23,338 bases of DNA from a virus: positions 1-23,338 of IMG/VR virus record IMGVR_UViG_3300027995_000005, one strand, 5' to 3'. Made by a program: the position numbers and the translations under genes. This document shows positions 9,217-16,012 of this stretch, piece after piece (the first letter of the stretch is position 1; the number at the start of each line of letters is the position of its first letter). The notes beneath the pieces were generated by a model. That model had not been told where the DNA came from, searched no databases, and saw only the letters and a program-made list of their open reading frames with translations.

Positions 9217-9257
9217 ACGCACACAACGCTGCGCGCGGGGCGCCGCGCGGAGGTGGG

Positions 9258-9560
9258 TTACAGCACGTCGCTTCCGTCATCCTGCACGGCCATGCCGTGC
9301 GAGAGCGGTCGGACGGCCACGACCCCCGGGCGTTTCGGCCCGGCGGACGCTACGATGGCGCTCATCTCTTTCTGCTGGCCCTGACGCTTCAGGTCCGCGA
9401 TGTGCGAACGCGTAGCCGGGGTGGCGGGCGCGAGAACTTTCGGAAGGATGACATCCCCCTCCTCGTTCCTCTTACACTTCGAGGTGTCGTACTCGAACTC
9501 CTCGCCCGCCCGACGGCGTGACCCGCCGAAGAAACCCATCTCCAATGCGATGACCCGCAT
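9258..9560 (-). CDS. Small conserved capsid-region protein, 100 aa
   Basis: The 100-residue product starts at ATG 9560 with CAGGAG 6 bases upstream. Its N-terminus, MRVIALEMGFFGGSRRRAGE, followed by EFEYD, matches a pattern I know from short phage proteins encoded near the major capsid gene (a basic G-F/Y-GG-x-RRxGxxF turn that looks like a small beta barrel, SH3-like). Function is not known to me. The middle is charged (KCKRNEEGD) and the C-terminal half is low in order. It is the last gene before the strong terminator, so it belongs to the capsid transcription unit, and a head-completion or accessory role is a guess from position. Confidence 0.7.
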   Translation of the reverse strand: MRVIALEMGFFGGSRRRAGEEFEYDTSKCKRNEEGDVILPKVLAPATPATRSHIADLKRQGQQKEMSAIVASAGPKRPGVVAVRPLSHGMAVQDDGSDVL

Positions 9561-9586
9561 AGATGCTCCTGTGACGCCCTAGCCGG

Positions 9587-10054
9587 TTACGCCTGGCCCG
9601 GGGCGGGGTAGTGGACCTGCGACCCGATGTCGCGGCTCAGGAACGCGTGGACCGCGCCGGCCGTGAACGTTTGCAGGGCGGTGACGGCCTGGAGACCCAG
9701 GAAGGTCTCGTAGGGCTCGGCCCCGTCTTGTTGCACCGGCAGATCGAGAACGATCTTCAGGCCCGCGACCAGCTCCGCTTCGGCGAAGGCTTTGGACTTG
9801 ACGTGGATGCTCTGCGTGCCGTCGGTGGCAATGGACGCGGTGTTGTCGGATGCGACCTGGAACTGAATGGTGCCGTCGGTGCTCGGGGCGGCAAACGTTT
9901 CCGTGACGTAGATCACGACGCTCAGTTTGCCGCTGTCGCCGCCGCCGACTTCGCGGGCAACGCCCAGGGGGATTTGGTTTCCGACGTTCGCAGTGCCGGG
10001 GGCGTTCTGCACATCCACGTTATCCGCGAACTCGGTTCTCTTGTCAACCAACAT
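9587..10054 (-). CDS. Capsid cement protein, Bbp16-like
   Basis: I start this 155-residue protein at ATG 10054 (MLVDKRTEFADNVDVQ), which has GAGGAG 7 bases upstream. A longer reading from 10102 would begin inside a perfect hairpin and add 16 residues of unlikely sequence. The MLVDKxTEFsD opening, glycine-rich turns and alternating beta strands (LSVVIYVTETFAAP, TIQFQVASDNTASIAT) followed by a C-terminal FLSRDIGSQVHYPAP look like the jellyroll cement protein of Bordetella phage BPP-1. In BPP-1 that protein sits at capsid two-fold axes and secures the non-covalent chainmail. The gene follows the capsid gene directly, as in BPP-1, with a regulatory-looking hairpin between them. Confidence 0.8.
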   Translation of the reverse strand: MLVDKRTEFADNVDVQNAPGTANVGNQIPLGVAREVGGGDSGKLSVVIYVTETFAAPSTDGTIQFQVASDNTASIATDGTQSIHVKSKAFAEAELVAGLKIVLDLPVQQDGAEPYETFLGLQAVTALQTFTAGAVHAFLSRDIGSQVHYPAPGQA

Positions 10055-10090
10055 GGTGATACTCCTCGTGAGTGATGTGGTGTCTGTGGC

Positions 10091-10124
10091 GAACATCGGC
10101 ACTTAGCTGCAAGTGCCGATGTTC
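10091..10124 (-). promoter_or_regulatory. Perfect 14-bp hairpin between capsid and cement genes
   Basis: Arms 10111-10124 and 10091-10104 are exact inverted repeats (GAACATCGGCACTT and its complement) around a 6-base loop. It begins 9 bases after the capsid stop codon and ends 36 bases before the cement start. On either strand no T run follows, so a classical intrinsic terminator is unlikely. It could protect the 3' end of the capsid mRNA, be an RNase III cleavage site, or pause polymerase. Confidence 0.75.
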
Positions 10125-10133
10125 CTGCTTCGC

Positions 10134-11147
10134 TTACGCGACCGGATCTTCCGTGCTGGTCAGCGCATCCACCCGGCGAACCGGGATGCCATCGAAGGCG
10201 ATGACACGCTTGCCGGCCACTGTCTCCCAGGTCAGTTGGGCACTGACCTTGTCGAGAATCGCGAGCCGCAGGTTCTCCCGCACCTTGCGGTTGCAGTAGA
10301 ACACCGCACGGCCCATCCCCATCGTGGGGATGCGTTCGGTGGCGCGGATCATGGCGCGGATGATGCTGGTGGAGGCGGCGATCGCTTGCGTGCCGCTCAG
10401 CGTGACGAGATCGTCCACGTCGATGTTCGCGATACGCACGACATACCTCCAGTCCCGCAGCGTGAAGCCGCAGTCCCAGCGGTAGTGCGTCCGGTACACT
10501 TCCATCATCCCACCGTCGCCAGAAGCGGTTTCGCTGGTGACCTGGCCCTTGTCGGTCATCTGCAGACCGGCAGTCGAGCCTTTCGGGTAGATGCAGTGCG
10601 CGGTATTGCTGGACCACACGACGAGCCACATCGACGTGTTGCTGGCGGGGGTGGCACCTCCGCAGTCGATGATGTTGTCGGCGTTGCCGGCCCCCAGGTC
10701 GTTGTAGCGCGGGGCGAGGCCGGTGAACGCGGCGGGCTCACTGGACTCGTTCCCGTAGATCAGGGTCGAGGCGAACTCCTGGTTCATGCCCTCGATGAAG
10801 GCGCGCTCTTCCGACATGCGGAACGCGGCGGTGTTGCCGTTCAGATCGGCCAGGGCCTTGTCGACCTGCGCGTACTGCTCCATCATGCCGGTGTTGTCGG
10901 TCACTTGCGCGGTCGTACTCTTGCCGGGGTTGACGCCTTGGTACAGCTTGCGCCAGGTGGGCGTCGGCAGGCCGGTACGCACCGTGGTGCGGTGGCCGGT
11001 CGGCAGGTTGCCCTCGATGAAGGTCGCATCGTCGATGATCTCGTTCGTGAGATTCAGCAACTCCACGATCTTGTCGATGTTCCCATCCGGGTCGAGTCGC
11101 TTCGCGAGATCGAGCAGGGTGGGGTTCAGTGCACTGAGTGCGGTCAT
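10134..11147 (-). CDS. Major capsid protein
   Basis: The 337-residue product starts at ATG 11147 with GGAG 6 bases upstream. It opens with a helical N-terminus (LLDLAKRLDPDGNIDKIVEL), then FIEGNLPTGHRTTVRTGLP and TWRKLYQGVNPGKSTTAQVT. This N-arm, the G-x-P-xx-x-WR-x-L pattern, is typical of the HK97-fold capsid proteins of BPP-1-like and related podoviruses. SSEPAAFTGLAPRYNDL and a C-terminal VIAFDGIPVRRVDAL agree. No protease gene is adjacent and the protein has normal full length for that group, so the shell is probably assembled without cleavage. It lies between the scaffold-like gene and the cement gene, which is the usual arrangement. The stop is 9 bases from a perfect hairpin. Confidence 0.9.
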   Translation of the reverse strand: MTALSALNPTLLDLAKRLDPDGNIDKIVELLNLTNEIIDDATFIEGNLPTGHRTTVRTGLPTPTWRKLYQGVNPGKSTTAQVTDNTGMMEQYAQVDKALADLNGNTAAFRMSEERAFIEGMNQEFASTLIYGNESSEPAAFTGLAPRYNDLGAGNADNIIDCGGATPASNTSMWLVVWSSNTAHCIYPKGSTAGLQMTDKGQVTSETASGDGGMMEVYRTHYRWDCGFTLRDWRYVVRIANIDVDDLVTLSGTQAIAASTSIIRAMIRATERIPTMGMGRAVFYCNRKVRENLRLAILDKVSAQLTWETVAGKRVIAFDGIPVRRVDALTSTEDPVA

Positions 11148-11177
11148 CTTGTGCTCCGTTCAGAAAAGACGAGTTGG

Positions 11178-11822
11178 TTAGGATGCTTGGTGGTCGGACT
11201 TGTCGTAAGTGAACAGCGGCGATTTTTCCCCGTTTTGGCTGCCACCACCCCTCACGAACTTGTCCTCGCTCACGGCTTTGCCCACGCGGTAAAACGCGCG
11301 CAGAAACTCGGGATGATTCTCCAAGCCCGACTCTTTCATGATCGCGCGCAGCTCGGGCGACGCGGCGAAGTCCATGCCCTTCGCGGCAATCGCGCGGGAT
11401 TCGTCCAGCCTATCGCCGCCGATCTCCTTGTCGTTTGTCACCGCTTCGAGCCACTGCTTCGTGTTCGCAGAGTGCGCGGCGTCAAACTCCTGCTGCACCG
11501 ACTTCATGTGCCGTCCGGCCACGCCGTACAGCTTGTCGAGACCCTTCTGATTCAACCCCAGGTCCTTCGCCGCGGCGTGTAGCTCATCATTGAACGCCTG
11601 GGAGTACGTCGAGCCTTGAGGCGCGCTGTACTTGTCGGCAGTCCCATGATACTCGTTCGCCGCGCCAGCGCCCGCTCCCGCCCCCGTGCTTTGGGTGGCG
11701 CTCGCGTCAACGCTGACCTTCGTGTTACCGCTTGTCCCGGCGCCGCCTGCGCCGGTATTACCCGCACCCGCACCGTTTTCGCTACTCGCTGTTCCGGCCG
11801 CTGCGTCGTTTGGCGTCGTCAT
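11178..11822 (-). CDS. Capsid scaffold-like protein
   Basis: The 214-residue protein has an N-terminal 55 residues made almost only of Gly, Ala, Ser, Thr and Asn, then a helical acidic region. In the second half, QQEFDAAHSANTKQWLEAV, DKEIGGD and ELRAIMKESGLENHPEFLRA, with a final YRVGKAVSEDKFV, follow the pattern I know from scaffold-type proteins encoded directly before podoviral capsid genes. It should guide procapsid assembly and leave the shell. Its ATG at 11822 has AAGGAAG upstream and lies 41 bases inside the end of the preceding gene in another frame. The stop is 31 bases from the capsid start. The disordered N-terminus may be an extension without fold. Confidence 0.75.
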   Translation of the reverse strand: MTTPNDAAAGTASSENGAGAGNTGAGGAGTSGNTKVSVDASATQSTGAGAGAGAANEYHGTADKYSAPQGSTYSQAFNDELHAAAKDLGLNQKGLDKLYGVAGRHMKSVQQEFDAAHSANTKQWLEAVTNDKEIGGDRLDESRAIAAKGMDFAASPELRAIMKESGLENHPEFLRAFYRVGKAVSEDKFVRGGGSQNGEKSPLFTYDKSDHQAS

Positions 11823-12132
11823 GTGCTTCCTTCAGCATGATTGTGAACTGATCGGGCGCGATCTCGAAGATTTTCGTGAGGAGCATCTGTCCTTGATTCA
11901 TGGCCCCGCTCACGAACGAATGCTCGCTCGCGCTCGGACGCCACGGGTTGCGAAAGACACCCGCCTCACCCATCATCCACCAGACCAGCCGCCGTCCCTG
12001 TTTGTGGGCTAGCAACCACTTGAAGTCATCCTTGAACCGCGCGACCTCGAACTCTTCGAGGCGCTCGTTCTCGGCCTTGACCTGCTCTTGGCCGGCCAGG
12101 TCGATTGGATTGTAATCAGGGGGTTGAGCCAT
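11782..12132 (-). CDS. Bbp19-like phage protein
   Basis: I start this 116-residue protein at ATG 12132 (MAQPPDYNPIDLAG). A longer open frame to 12279 would begin with a Cys/Arg/Pro-rich stretch that covers the end of the previous gene, so I reject it. The core DDFKWLLAHKQGRRLVWWMM, then GEAGVFRNPW, a G-x-x-N-Q-G turn and FEIAPDQFTIMLKEA, is the pattern of the Bbp19 family of Bordetella phage BPP-1 and relatives (a basic RRxxWxxL helix, GVFR turn, helix ending in M-x-KE). Its role is not known; in those phages it is also encoded next to scaffold and capsid genes. It is preceded by an extended -10 promoter-like element that ends at its start codon. Confidence 0.8.
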   Translation of the reverse strand: MAQPPDYNPIDLAGQEQVKAENERLEEFEVARFKDDFKWLLAHKQGRRLVWWMMGEAGVFRNPWRPSASEHSFVSGAMNQGQMLLTKIFEIAPDQFTIMLKEAHDDAKRRSGRNSE

Positions 12133-12151
12133 ACTCACCCTAAGTATAGCA
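12133..12151 (-). promoter_or_regulatory. Promoter-like element (extended -10), copy A
   Basis: The minus strand reads TGC, TATACT, TAGGGTGAGT and then the ATG of the Bbp19-like gene. TGnTATACT is a good extended -10 for a host sigma-70 polymerase. A GAGACA 18 bases upstream is a weak -35. The same 16 bases with two transitions occur at 19856-19871. If transcription starts 7 bases after the -10, the message is nearly leaderless; otherwise AGGG is the ribosome site for a longer mRNA. Confidence 0.5.
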
Positions 12152-12157
12152 CGATTG

Positions 12158-12442
12158 TCAAGACTTTGTCTCGACTTCGTCAACTGGCTCCTCGGGTTCG
12201 GGGGCGGGGGGCTCCGGCGGGCGCAACCGGCGGGCCGCCTCCGCCTCCTGCAGCCACACCCAGGCCCGCAGATAGTCAAGCCGCGTCTCGATGGTGCTCA
12301 CCCGATCCTCGACCGGCTGTGCGCCCCGCGGTGCCCCGGCATTCCCATAATGGGTGCGCCCGTGTCCATCCTTCCATTTGTAGATCGGCTCCGCGTTCAC
12401 GGAACATGAACACAGCGCAAGAATAAACAGAGCAGTTCTCAC
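12158..12442 (-). CDS. Secreted DUF4124-like protein with Pro/Glu-rich tail
   Basis: The 94-residue product starts at a GTG that overlaps the upstream stop (GTGA). It has a clear signal sequence (MRTALFILALCSCSVNA); the LCSC part could be read as a poor lipobox. After it comes PIYKWKDGHGRTHYGNAGAP, which is the DUF4124 pattern (Y-K-W-x-D-x-x-G-x-x-H-Y-x). A helix (residues about 45-72) and a Pro/Glu-rich end (PPEPPAPEPEEPVDE) follow. It should act in the periplasm or at the outer membrane. DUF4124 proteins are common in proteobacteria and rare as named virion parts, so its role here is not known. A spanin-like lysis role is possible because of the secretion signal and Pro-rich end, but I see no partner. 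Confidence 0.65.
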   Translation of the reverse strand: MRTALFILALCSCSVNAEPIYKWKDGHGRTHYGNAGAPRGAQPVEDRVSTIETRLDYLRAWVWLQEAEAARRLRPPEPPAPEPEEPVDEVETKS

Positions 12443-13083
12443 CCCGAGCGCCCCCAGTTAGCAATCACCCTGCATTGCGTTAATGTCCAGGCGGCATTCG
12501 TCCCGGCGTTTATGGACAGCCCGATGAAAAGCCCCTGTTGCGCCGTGTTATCGAATCCAGCGCTGGTTCCTACCGCGACTGTCGTAGCGGTAGTGCAAAA
12601 CCCCACCTCGGTTCCAGCCCCGTTGTGTGCCCAGTTCACTGTACCTTGCAAGACCCCGGAAGCGGAAACGCTGCGCACGGTCAATCCAATCGTGCACACG
12701 CCTATATCCACGGCAGCACTTTGATTGGAGCCCGTTATAGCAAGACGGCTTGTATCTGCCGTAGTGCGCGCGGCGCCTATGCGAATGGTGTAAACCGGCG
12801 CGGCAGTGCCGGCGTTAGTTTTCGACGCGTTCAGAACCCACGTAATCGTGTCCCCGGGCTGCAGACCCCAAGACGGAATCTTTATGTCTGAGTTGGTTAC
12901 GTAGGTGTCGGTCGCGAATCCCGCGCCTTGTGAAGCGACAGAGGCGTTGTTCGAGCTTCCAAGTTTCACGTTGCCGTCAGTTATGAGCGCCAACACATCC
13001 GCGGTTGAATCCACCCATACGATACCTACTGCGCCGCCTGGCGCGGTTGGCGCAGTTTGTTGGTCTAGTGCGATATCGGCCAT
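12439..13083 (-). CDS. Fibre-type virion protein with all-beta head domain
   Basis: The 214-residue protein begins with a short linker (TAPTAPGGAVGIVWVDST, then ALITDGNVK) of the kind that opens phage fibre proteins. The rest is an all-beta domain: YVTNSDIKIPSWGLQPGDTI, WVLNASKTNAGTAAPVYTIR, TADTSRLAI, and a C-terminal GLFIGLSINAGTNAAWTLTQ. I know this composite from small tail-fibre or decoration proteins in many podoviruses; it occurs as a stand-alone gene or at the tip of fibres. It probably takes part in adsorption. The start follows the previous stop by one base, with an AGGA about 10 bases upstream. Its stop overlaps the next GTG. Confidence 0.7.
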   Translation of the reverse strand: MADIALDQQTAPTAPGGAVGIVWVDSTADVLALITDGNVKLGSSNNASVASQGAGFATDTYVTNSDIKIPSWGLQPGDTITWVLNASKTNAGTAAPVYTIRIGAARTTADTSRLAITGSNQSAAVDIGVCTIGLTVRSVSASGVLQGTVNWAHNGAGTEVGFCTTATTVAVGTSAGFDNTAQQGLFIGLSINAGTNAAWTLTQCRVIANWGRSG

Positions 13084-13084
13084 T

Positions 13085-14437
13085 TTAGATTATCCTAAGT
13101 CTAGCGGTTCCTTGAAGGGTCCAGCGTTGCGTAGATGTCAGCTCAAGTGTTTTGATATGCAACCGCGCAAAGCCGGTTGCAACGGTGTACGAGCCCGGGG
13201 CATACTGGTAGCGAACGTCGGCTTTGATAGATGGCGTCGGGTCGTCGTAGGTGAAATCCACCGTGGGGCTGTCGACAAGAATGCCGCCAACCGCGTCTTG
13301 TGCCTGCTCATCGGTGTAGCCACCCGTTGGCGCCGCCCATTTAGGGGGCGCAGCGCCTTGGTGCGTCAGAATATCGCCCGCGTTTCCGCCGAGCGCATTC
13401 ACGAACCACTCGCCGGTTGGTCCATCGATCTCAAGCGCATCAAGGGTGCCGCGGCCAATAAACACCGATCCGTGCTGTCCGCTATTTCCTGTACCCGAAT
13501 AGATGAAGACATCGCCACCAGTACCGCCTACGGCTTGCGCATTTCCGCCCTTCAGGCTGAGCAGGGCGCCGGTTCCGGCGCCGGATCTCGATTTCGGTTG
13601 TATCAGCACTGTGCCCGGCGCGGCCACAGAGCCGCTGGCGTTGACCGAGAACCCACCAGTGGATACGGTGTACGTGAACGAGGAGCTGGAAGAGAAGCCG
13701 CTCCCGGTGCCGTACACGATTTGGTTGGCCGGCTCAGAAAGCGTGACGTTGCCGGTGAGCGTGTTTGCGGGGTCGTTGTATGTCCAGGTCAGCCCCGTGC
13801 CGTTTTGAATCAGCGCGGCAACACGATCGTCGACGCGCTCATCCGTGAAGTAGAGATTGGCGCCTTCGGCCAGGTTAGTTGTGCTGAACGGCGCAAGACT
13901 GACATCGCCAGTGAGCGTGTTCGCTGGATCGTTGTACGTCCAGGCCAACCCCGTGCCGTTTTGAATCAGAGCAGCGACGCGGTCGTCGACGCGCTCATCT
14001 GTGAAGTAGAGGTTGGCGCCTTCGGCCAGGTCGGTCGTACTGAACGGTGCAAGCGTCACCGTCGGCGTGAGTGTATTTGCGTCGTCGTCGTAGACCCAGG
14101 AAATACCCGTTCCGTTTTGGATGAGCGCGGCAACCGCGTCTTGCGCCTGCTCACCGACGGTGGCTAACGCCGCGTCCACCGCATCAGCGAACTCTTGCAC
14201 GTCGTCTATGGCTGTCGAGAGAGATACCCAGCCAGAGCCGATGATGCCTATAGCGCTTGCGGTGTGCGCGCCGATAGCGTTGCCCGTGTGCGCGCTGACC
14301 AAAGCCTCTGCGTAGCTTCGCGCGGCGGCAAAAAACGCCGAATGCGCGTCGGGATCTACGTCGTGCGCAACAATCGTCCGCTCGACGAACGCGTGCAGCT
14401 CCGTGTAGAACGAAGGCCGCTCAATTTGGTGAGCCAT
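13085..14437 (-). CDS. Tail-fibre-type protein with 52-residue tandem repeats
   Basis: The 450-residue product begins with a helical head (residues 1-50), then the shared cassette module at residues 41-91 (GAHTASAIGIIGSGW, TAIDDVQEFADAVDAAL). Residues 95-234 are two complete and one partial copies of a 52-residue repeat, typified by DERVDDRVAALIQNGTGL, DPANTLTG, and LAEGANLYFT. A degenerate fourth copy is at about 376-403. Between them a glycine-rich beta stretch (residues 240-350) includes LIQPKSRSGAGTGALLSLKG and a FIGRGTLDALEIDGPTGEWF segment. The C-terminus (residues 410-450) is a separate small beta domain. The layout is that of a trimeric fibre shaft, with receptor-binding C-terminus. 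The ATG lies 17 bases inside the preceding small gene. Confidence 0.8.
   Translation of the reverse strand: MAHQIERPSFYTELHAFVERTIVAHDVDPDAHSAFFAAARSYAEALVSAHTGNAIGAHTASAIGIIGSGWVSLSTAIDDVQEFADAVDAALATVGEQAQDAVAALIQNGTGISWVYDDDANTLTPTVTLAPFSTTDLAEGANLYFTDERVDDRVAALIQNGTGLAWTYNDPANTLTGDVSLAPFSTTNLAEGANLYFTDERVDDRVAALIQNGTGLTWTYNDPANTLTGNVTLSEPANQIVYGTGSGFSSSSSFTYTVSTGGFSVNASGSVAAPGTVLIQPKSRSGAGTGALLSLKGGNAQAVGGTGGDVFIYSGTGNSGQHGSVFIGRGTLDALEIDGPTGEWFVNALGGNAGDILTHQGAAPPKWAAPTGGYTDEQAQDAVGGILVDSPTVDFTYDDPTPSIKADVRYQYAPGSYTVATGFARLHIKTLELTSTQRWTLQGTARLRII
13736..14155 (-). repeat. Tandem 156-bp coding repeats in fibre gene
   Basis: Two full copies (14000-14155, 13844-13999) and one partial (13736-13843) run head to tail with period 156 bases. 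The second and third copies keep long near-identical stretches at DNA level, such as GACGAGCGCGT near their starts, while the first is diverged (GISWVYDDDANTLTP rather than GLAWTYNDPANTLTG). Such repeats can expand or contract by recombination and set fibre length. Confidence 0.85.
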
Positions 14438-14618
14438 CTATGGTCACTTTTGCATGAGCGCCGCTTAACCTGGGCACGTTTGGCGGCAATGATTTCTCGC
14501 GCGGTTCCACTTTTAGCGGCGGTCTGACAGTTTTGGGCTTCGCAGGGCCGGGCGGGCGGCGGTTACGCTTCAGCCAACCGCCGCTCGCCTCGATAGCCGC
14601 TCGCGCGAGCGGGTGCAT
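14421..14618 (-). CDS. Small basic proline-rich protein, 65 aa
   Basis: The ATG overlaps the stop of the preceding fibre gene (TAATG), which supports coupled translation, and the end overlaps the next gene by 17 bases. The 65-residue product has a short helix (LARAAIEASGGWLKR) followed by a Pro/Lys/Arg-rich stretch (PPGPAKPKTVRPPLKVEPRE) and no membrane segment or cysteine. I do not recognise it. Small basic proteins between fibre genes are sometimes adaptor or chaperone proteins, but nothing in the sequence shows this. The alternative is a chance open frame; the stop-start overlap, in keeping with other junctions here, and filling of an otherwise empty 180 bases argue for a real gene. Confidence 0.55.
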   Translation of the reverse strand: MHPLARAAIEASGGWLKRNRRPPGPAKPKTVRPPLKVEPREKSLPPNVPRLSGAHAKVTIDGSPN

Positions 14619-16012
14619 TACACCGTCTCGCTCGGGCGGGTCAGCCCCGGAAACTCGGCGACGACAAGATCAATATGAAAGATTTCGTCGATCGCACCTG
14701 CGGCCGTCTCCTCGATGTGGAATAAGATGCTGCCGTTAGGCGCGTAAGTGTCGCCACTCGTGTCCAACGTGATGCGCGTAGTCCAGTTGATCCCGTTATC
14801 GCTCGTCTGGAAAAGCATCTCCTGTACGCTTGCCGAGAGGCTGGAGAACACGACCTTGTACCAGCGCCAGCGGCTAGTGCCGAGATCCCAGTGCGGATCA
14901 ACCCACACGCCCGACGTGGCCACAGGTGGACTCTTGCCTGAGCCTTGGATGGTGAGATACCATTCACCCGTGCTGTTGTCGAACACAGCGTGCGCCGAGC
15001 TATTGGTACCCGGAACGCCACCAACGCCCACAACCCATTCGGTGTCGCTATCGCCGGCAGGAATCTGCATGCGCCAGGACAACTCGAAGTCGGGCCAATC
15101 CATAGGGCGCCATCCGCCGATAGTCCGTATGAATGCCGTTGTGCTAGCGGCAAGCAGCCGCAAAAACCCAACGCCCACGGCAGGATCGGAGCCGTCGTCA
15201 GAGGAAAAAGTGTGACCGTAGATTGCGGCGATGGACCCAACATCCGCGTACACAAACCAGCGGCCTGTTTGGTTCAGTTCTTCAGGGTCGCCCGGTGTGT
15301 AGTCGCTCTTCTCCTGCGCCTCGAAGTCCTCCACCCACTTGAAGCTGGAAACGGTCGGGTCGTAGCCCTCGGTGATGCCCCCGAGCGCCGCGTCAACTTC
15401 GTCGGCCAGCTCCTGTACATCGTTGACGGCGGTCGGCAGCGTGGTGAAGCCAGCGCCCACAACGCTGATCGCCGAAGCGTCATGTGCGTCGGTTGGGTTT
15501 GCGATGTGCGCAGCAAGTGCTGTGACGTTCGCCTGGATCGCGGCCTCCACATCGGGAATCGCGCCCGCTTCCAGAGTGCCGGTGACGGTCAGATCCTCGA
15601 ACTCGATCCCGCCCGGGAACAGCGGACCGCTGTCTAGGATGCGCAACCACACATCACCGTCCGGCTTGCGGTGCTCAAGCTGTATGTCGTCGCCGCCCAC
15701 GGCGGTCACCAGCATGGTGCCGCTGGTGCGCTCGGACATGCGCACGCGCACGAAGGACGTGAAACGCGAACGGTTGAGCACTTCCACCGTCATCACGCTG
15801 CTCACGGTCGCGACCGGGGTCCACGGCCCCGAGAGCTGGCGCGACTTTTCGATCACTGCTACGGCGTTGAACGTGCCGCTGAACGTGAATTGAACCGTCT
15901 GCCCGTTCTCGTCAAACGCGCTGGCCGGACCGTCGAGCCGCACGTGTGGCGCGCTTGCGCCCACCGCGCTGAGCGCGTAGTTCGTGTAGATCGTTCCGTG
16001 CTGTCCGCTCAT
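14618..16012 (-). CDS. Fibre-type virion protein with lectin-like C-terminus
   Basis: The 464-residue product starts at an ATG that overlaps the stop of the 56-residue gene (ATGA). Residues 1-125 are a beta domain (VQFTFSGTFNAVAVIEKS, GPWTPV, VLNRSRFTSFVRVRMSERTS) that also ends with GGDDIQLEHRKPDGDVW. Residues about 162-211 are the module shared with its neighbours (DAHDASAISVVGAGF, TAVNDVQELADEVDAAL). Residues about 222-460 form a long all-beta domain with many Trp and Asp residues: FEAQEKSDYTPG, FELSWRMQIPAGDSDTEWVV, GEWYLTIQGSG, RWRWYKVVFSS and FQTSDNGINWTTRI. That pattern is like a concanavalin/laminin-G sandwich and would suit sugar binding. I see no hydrolase motif. Adsorption role is inferred. 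Confidence 0.75.
   Translation of the reverse strand: MSGQHGTIYTNYALSAVGASAPHVRLDGPASAFDENGQTVQFTFSGTFNAVAVIEKSRQLSGPWTPVATVSSVMTVEVLNRSRFTSFVRVRMSERTSGTMLVTAVGGDDIQLEHRKPDGDVWLRILDSGPLFPGGIEFEDLTVTGTLEAGAIPDVEAAIQANVTALAAHIANPTDAHDASAISVVGAGFTTLPTAVNDVQELADEVDAALGGITEGYDPTVSSFKWVEDFEAQEKSDYTPGDPEELNQTGRWFVYADVGSIAAIYGHTFSSDDGSDPAVGVGFLRLLAASTTAFIRTIGGWRPMDWPDFELSWRMQIPAGDSDTEWVVGVGGVPGTNSSAHAVFDNSTGEWYLTIQGSGKSPPVATSGVWVDPHWDLGTSRWRWYKVVFSSLSASVQEMLFQTSDNGINWTTRITLDTSGDTYAPNGSILFHIEETAAGAIDEIFHIDLVVAEFPGLTRPSETV

Noticed and set aside
9232-9249. Second GC hairpin as a terminator
   Set aside because: It has a 7-bp GC stem but no T run; the terminator at 9184-9216 just after it explains the site.
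10113-11582. Plus-strand open frame of 489 codons
   Set aside because: It is opposite the capsid and scaffold genes, runs through the hairpin at 10091-10124 and shows only shadow-type composition.
12143-12161. TTGACA followed by TATACT as a classical promoter
   Set aside because: The two hexamers are only 7 bases apart, far from the usual 17. The extended -10 reading does not need this TTGACA.
13736-14155. CRISPR-like array
   Set aside because: The 156-base repeats are in frame, coding and have no unique spacers.
12905-14167. Plus-strand open frame of 420 codons with repeated segments
   Set aside because: Its repeats are the reverse of the 52-residue repeats of the fibre gene on the minus strand; gene context is all minus.
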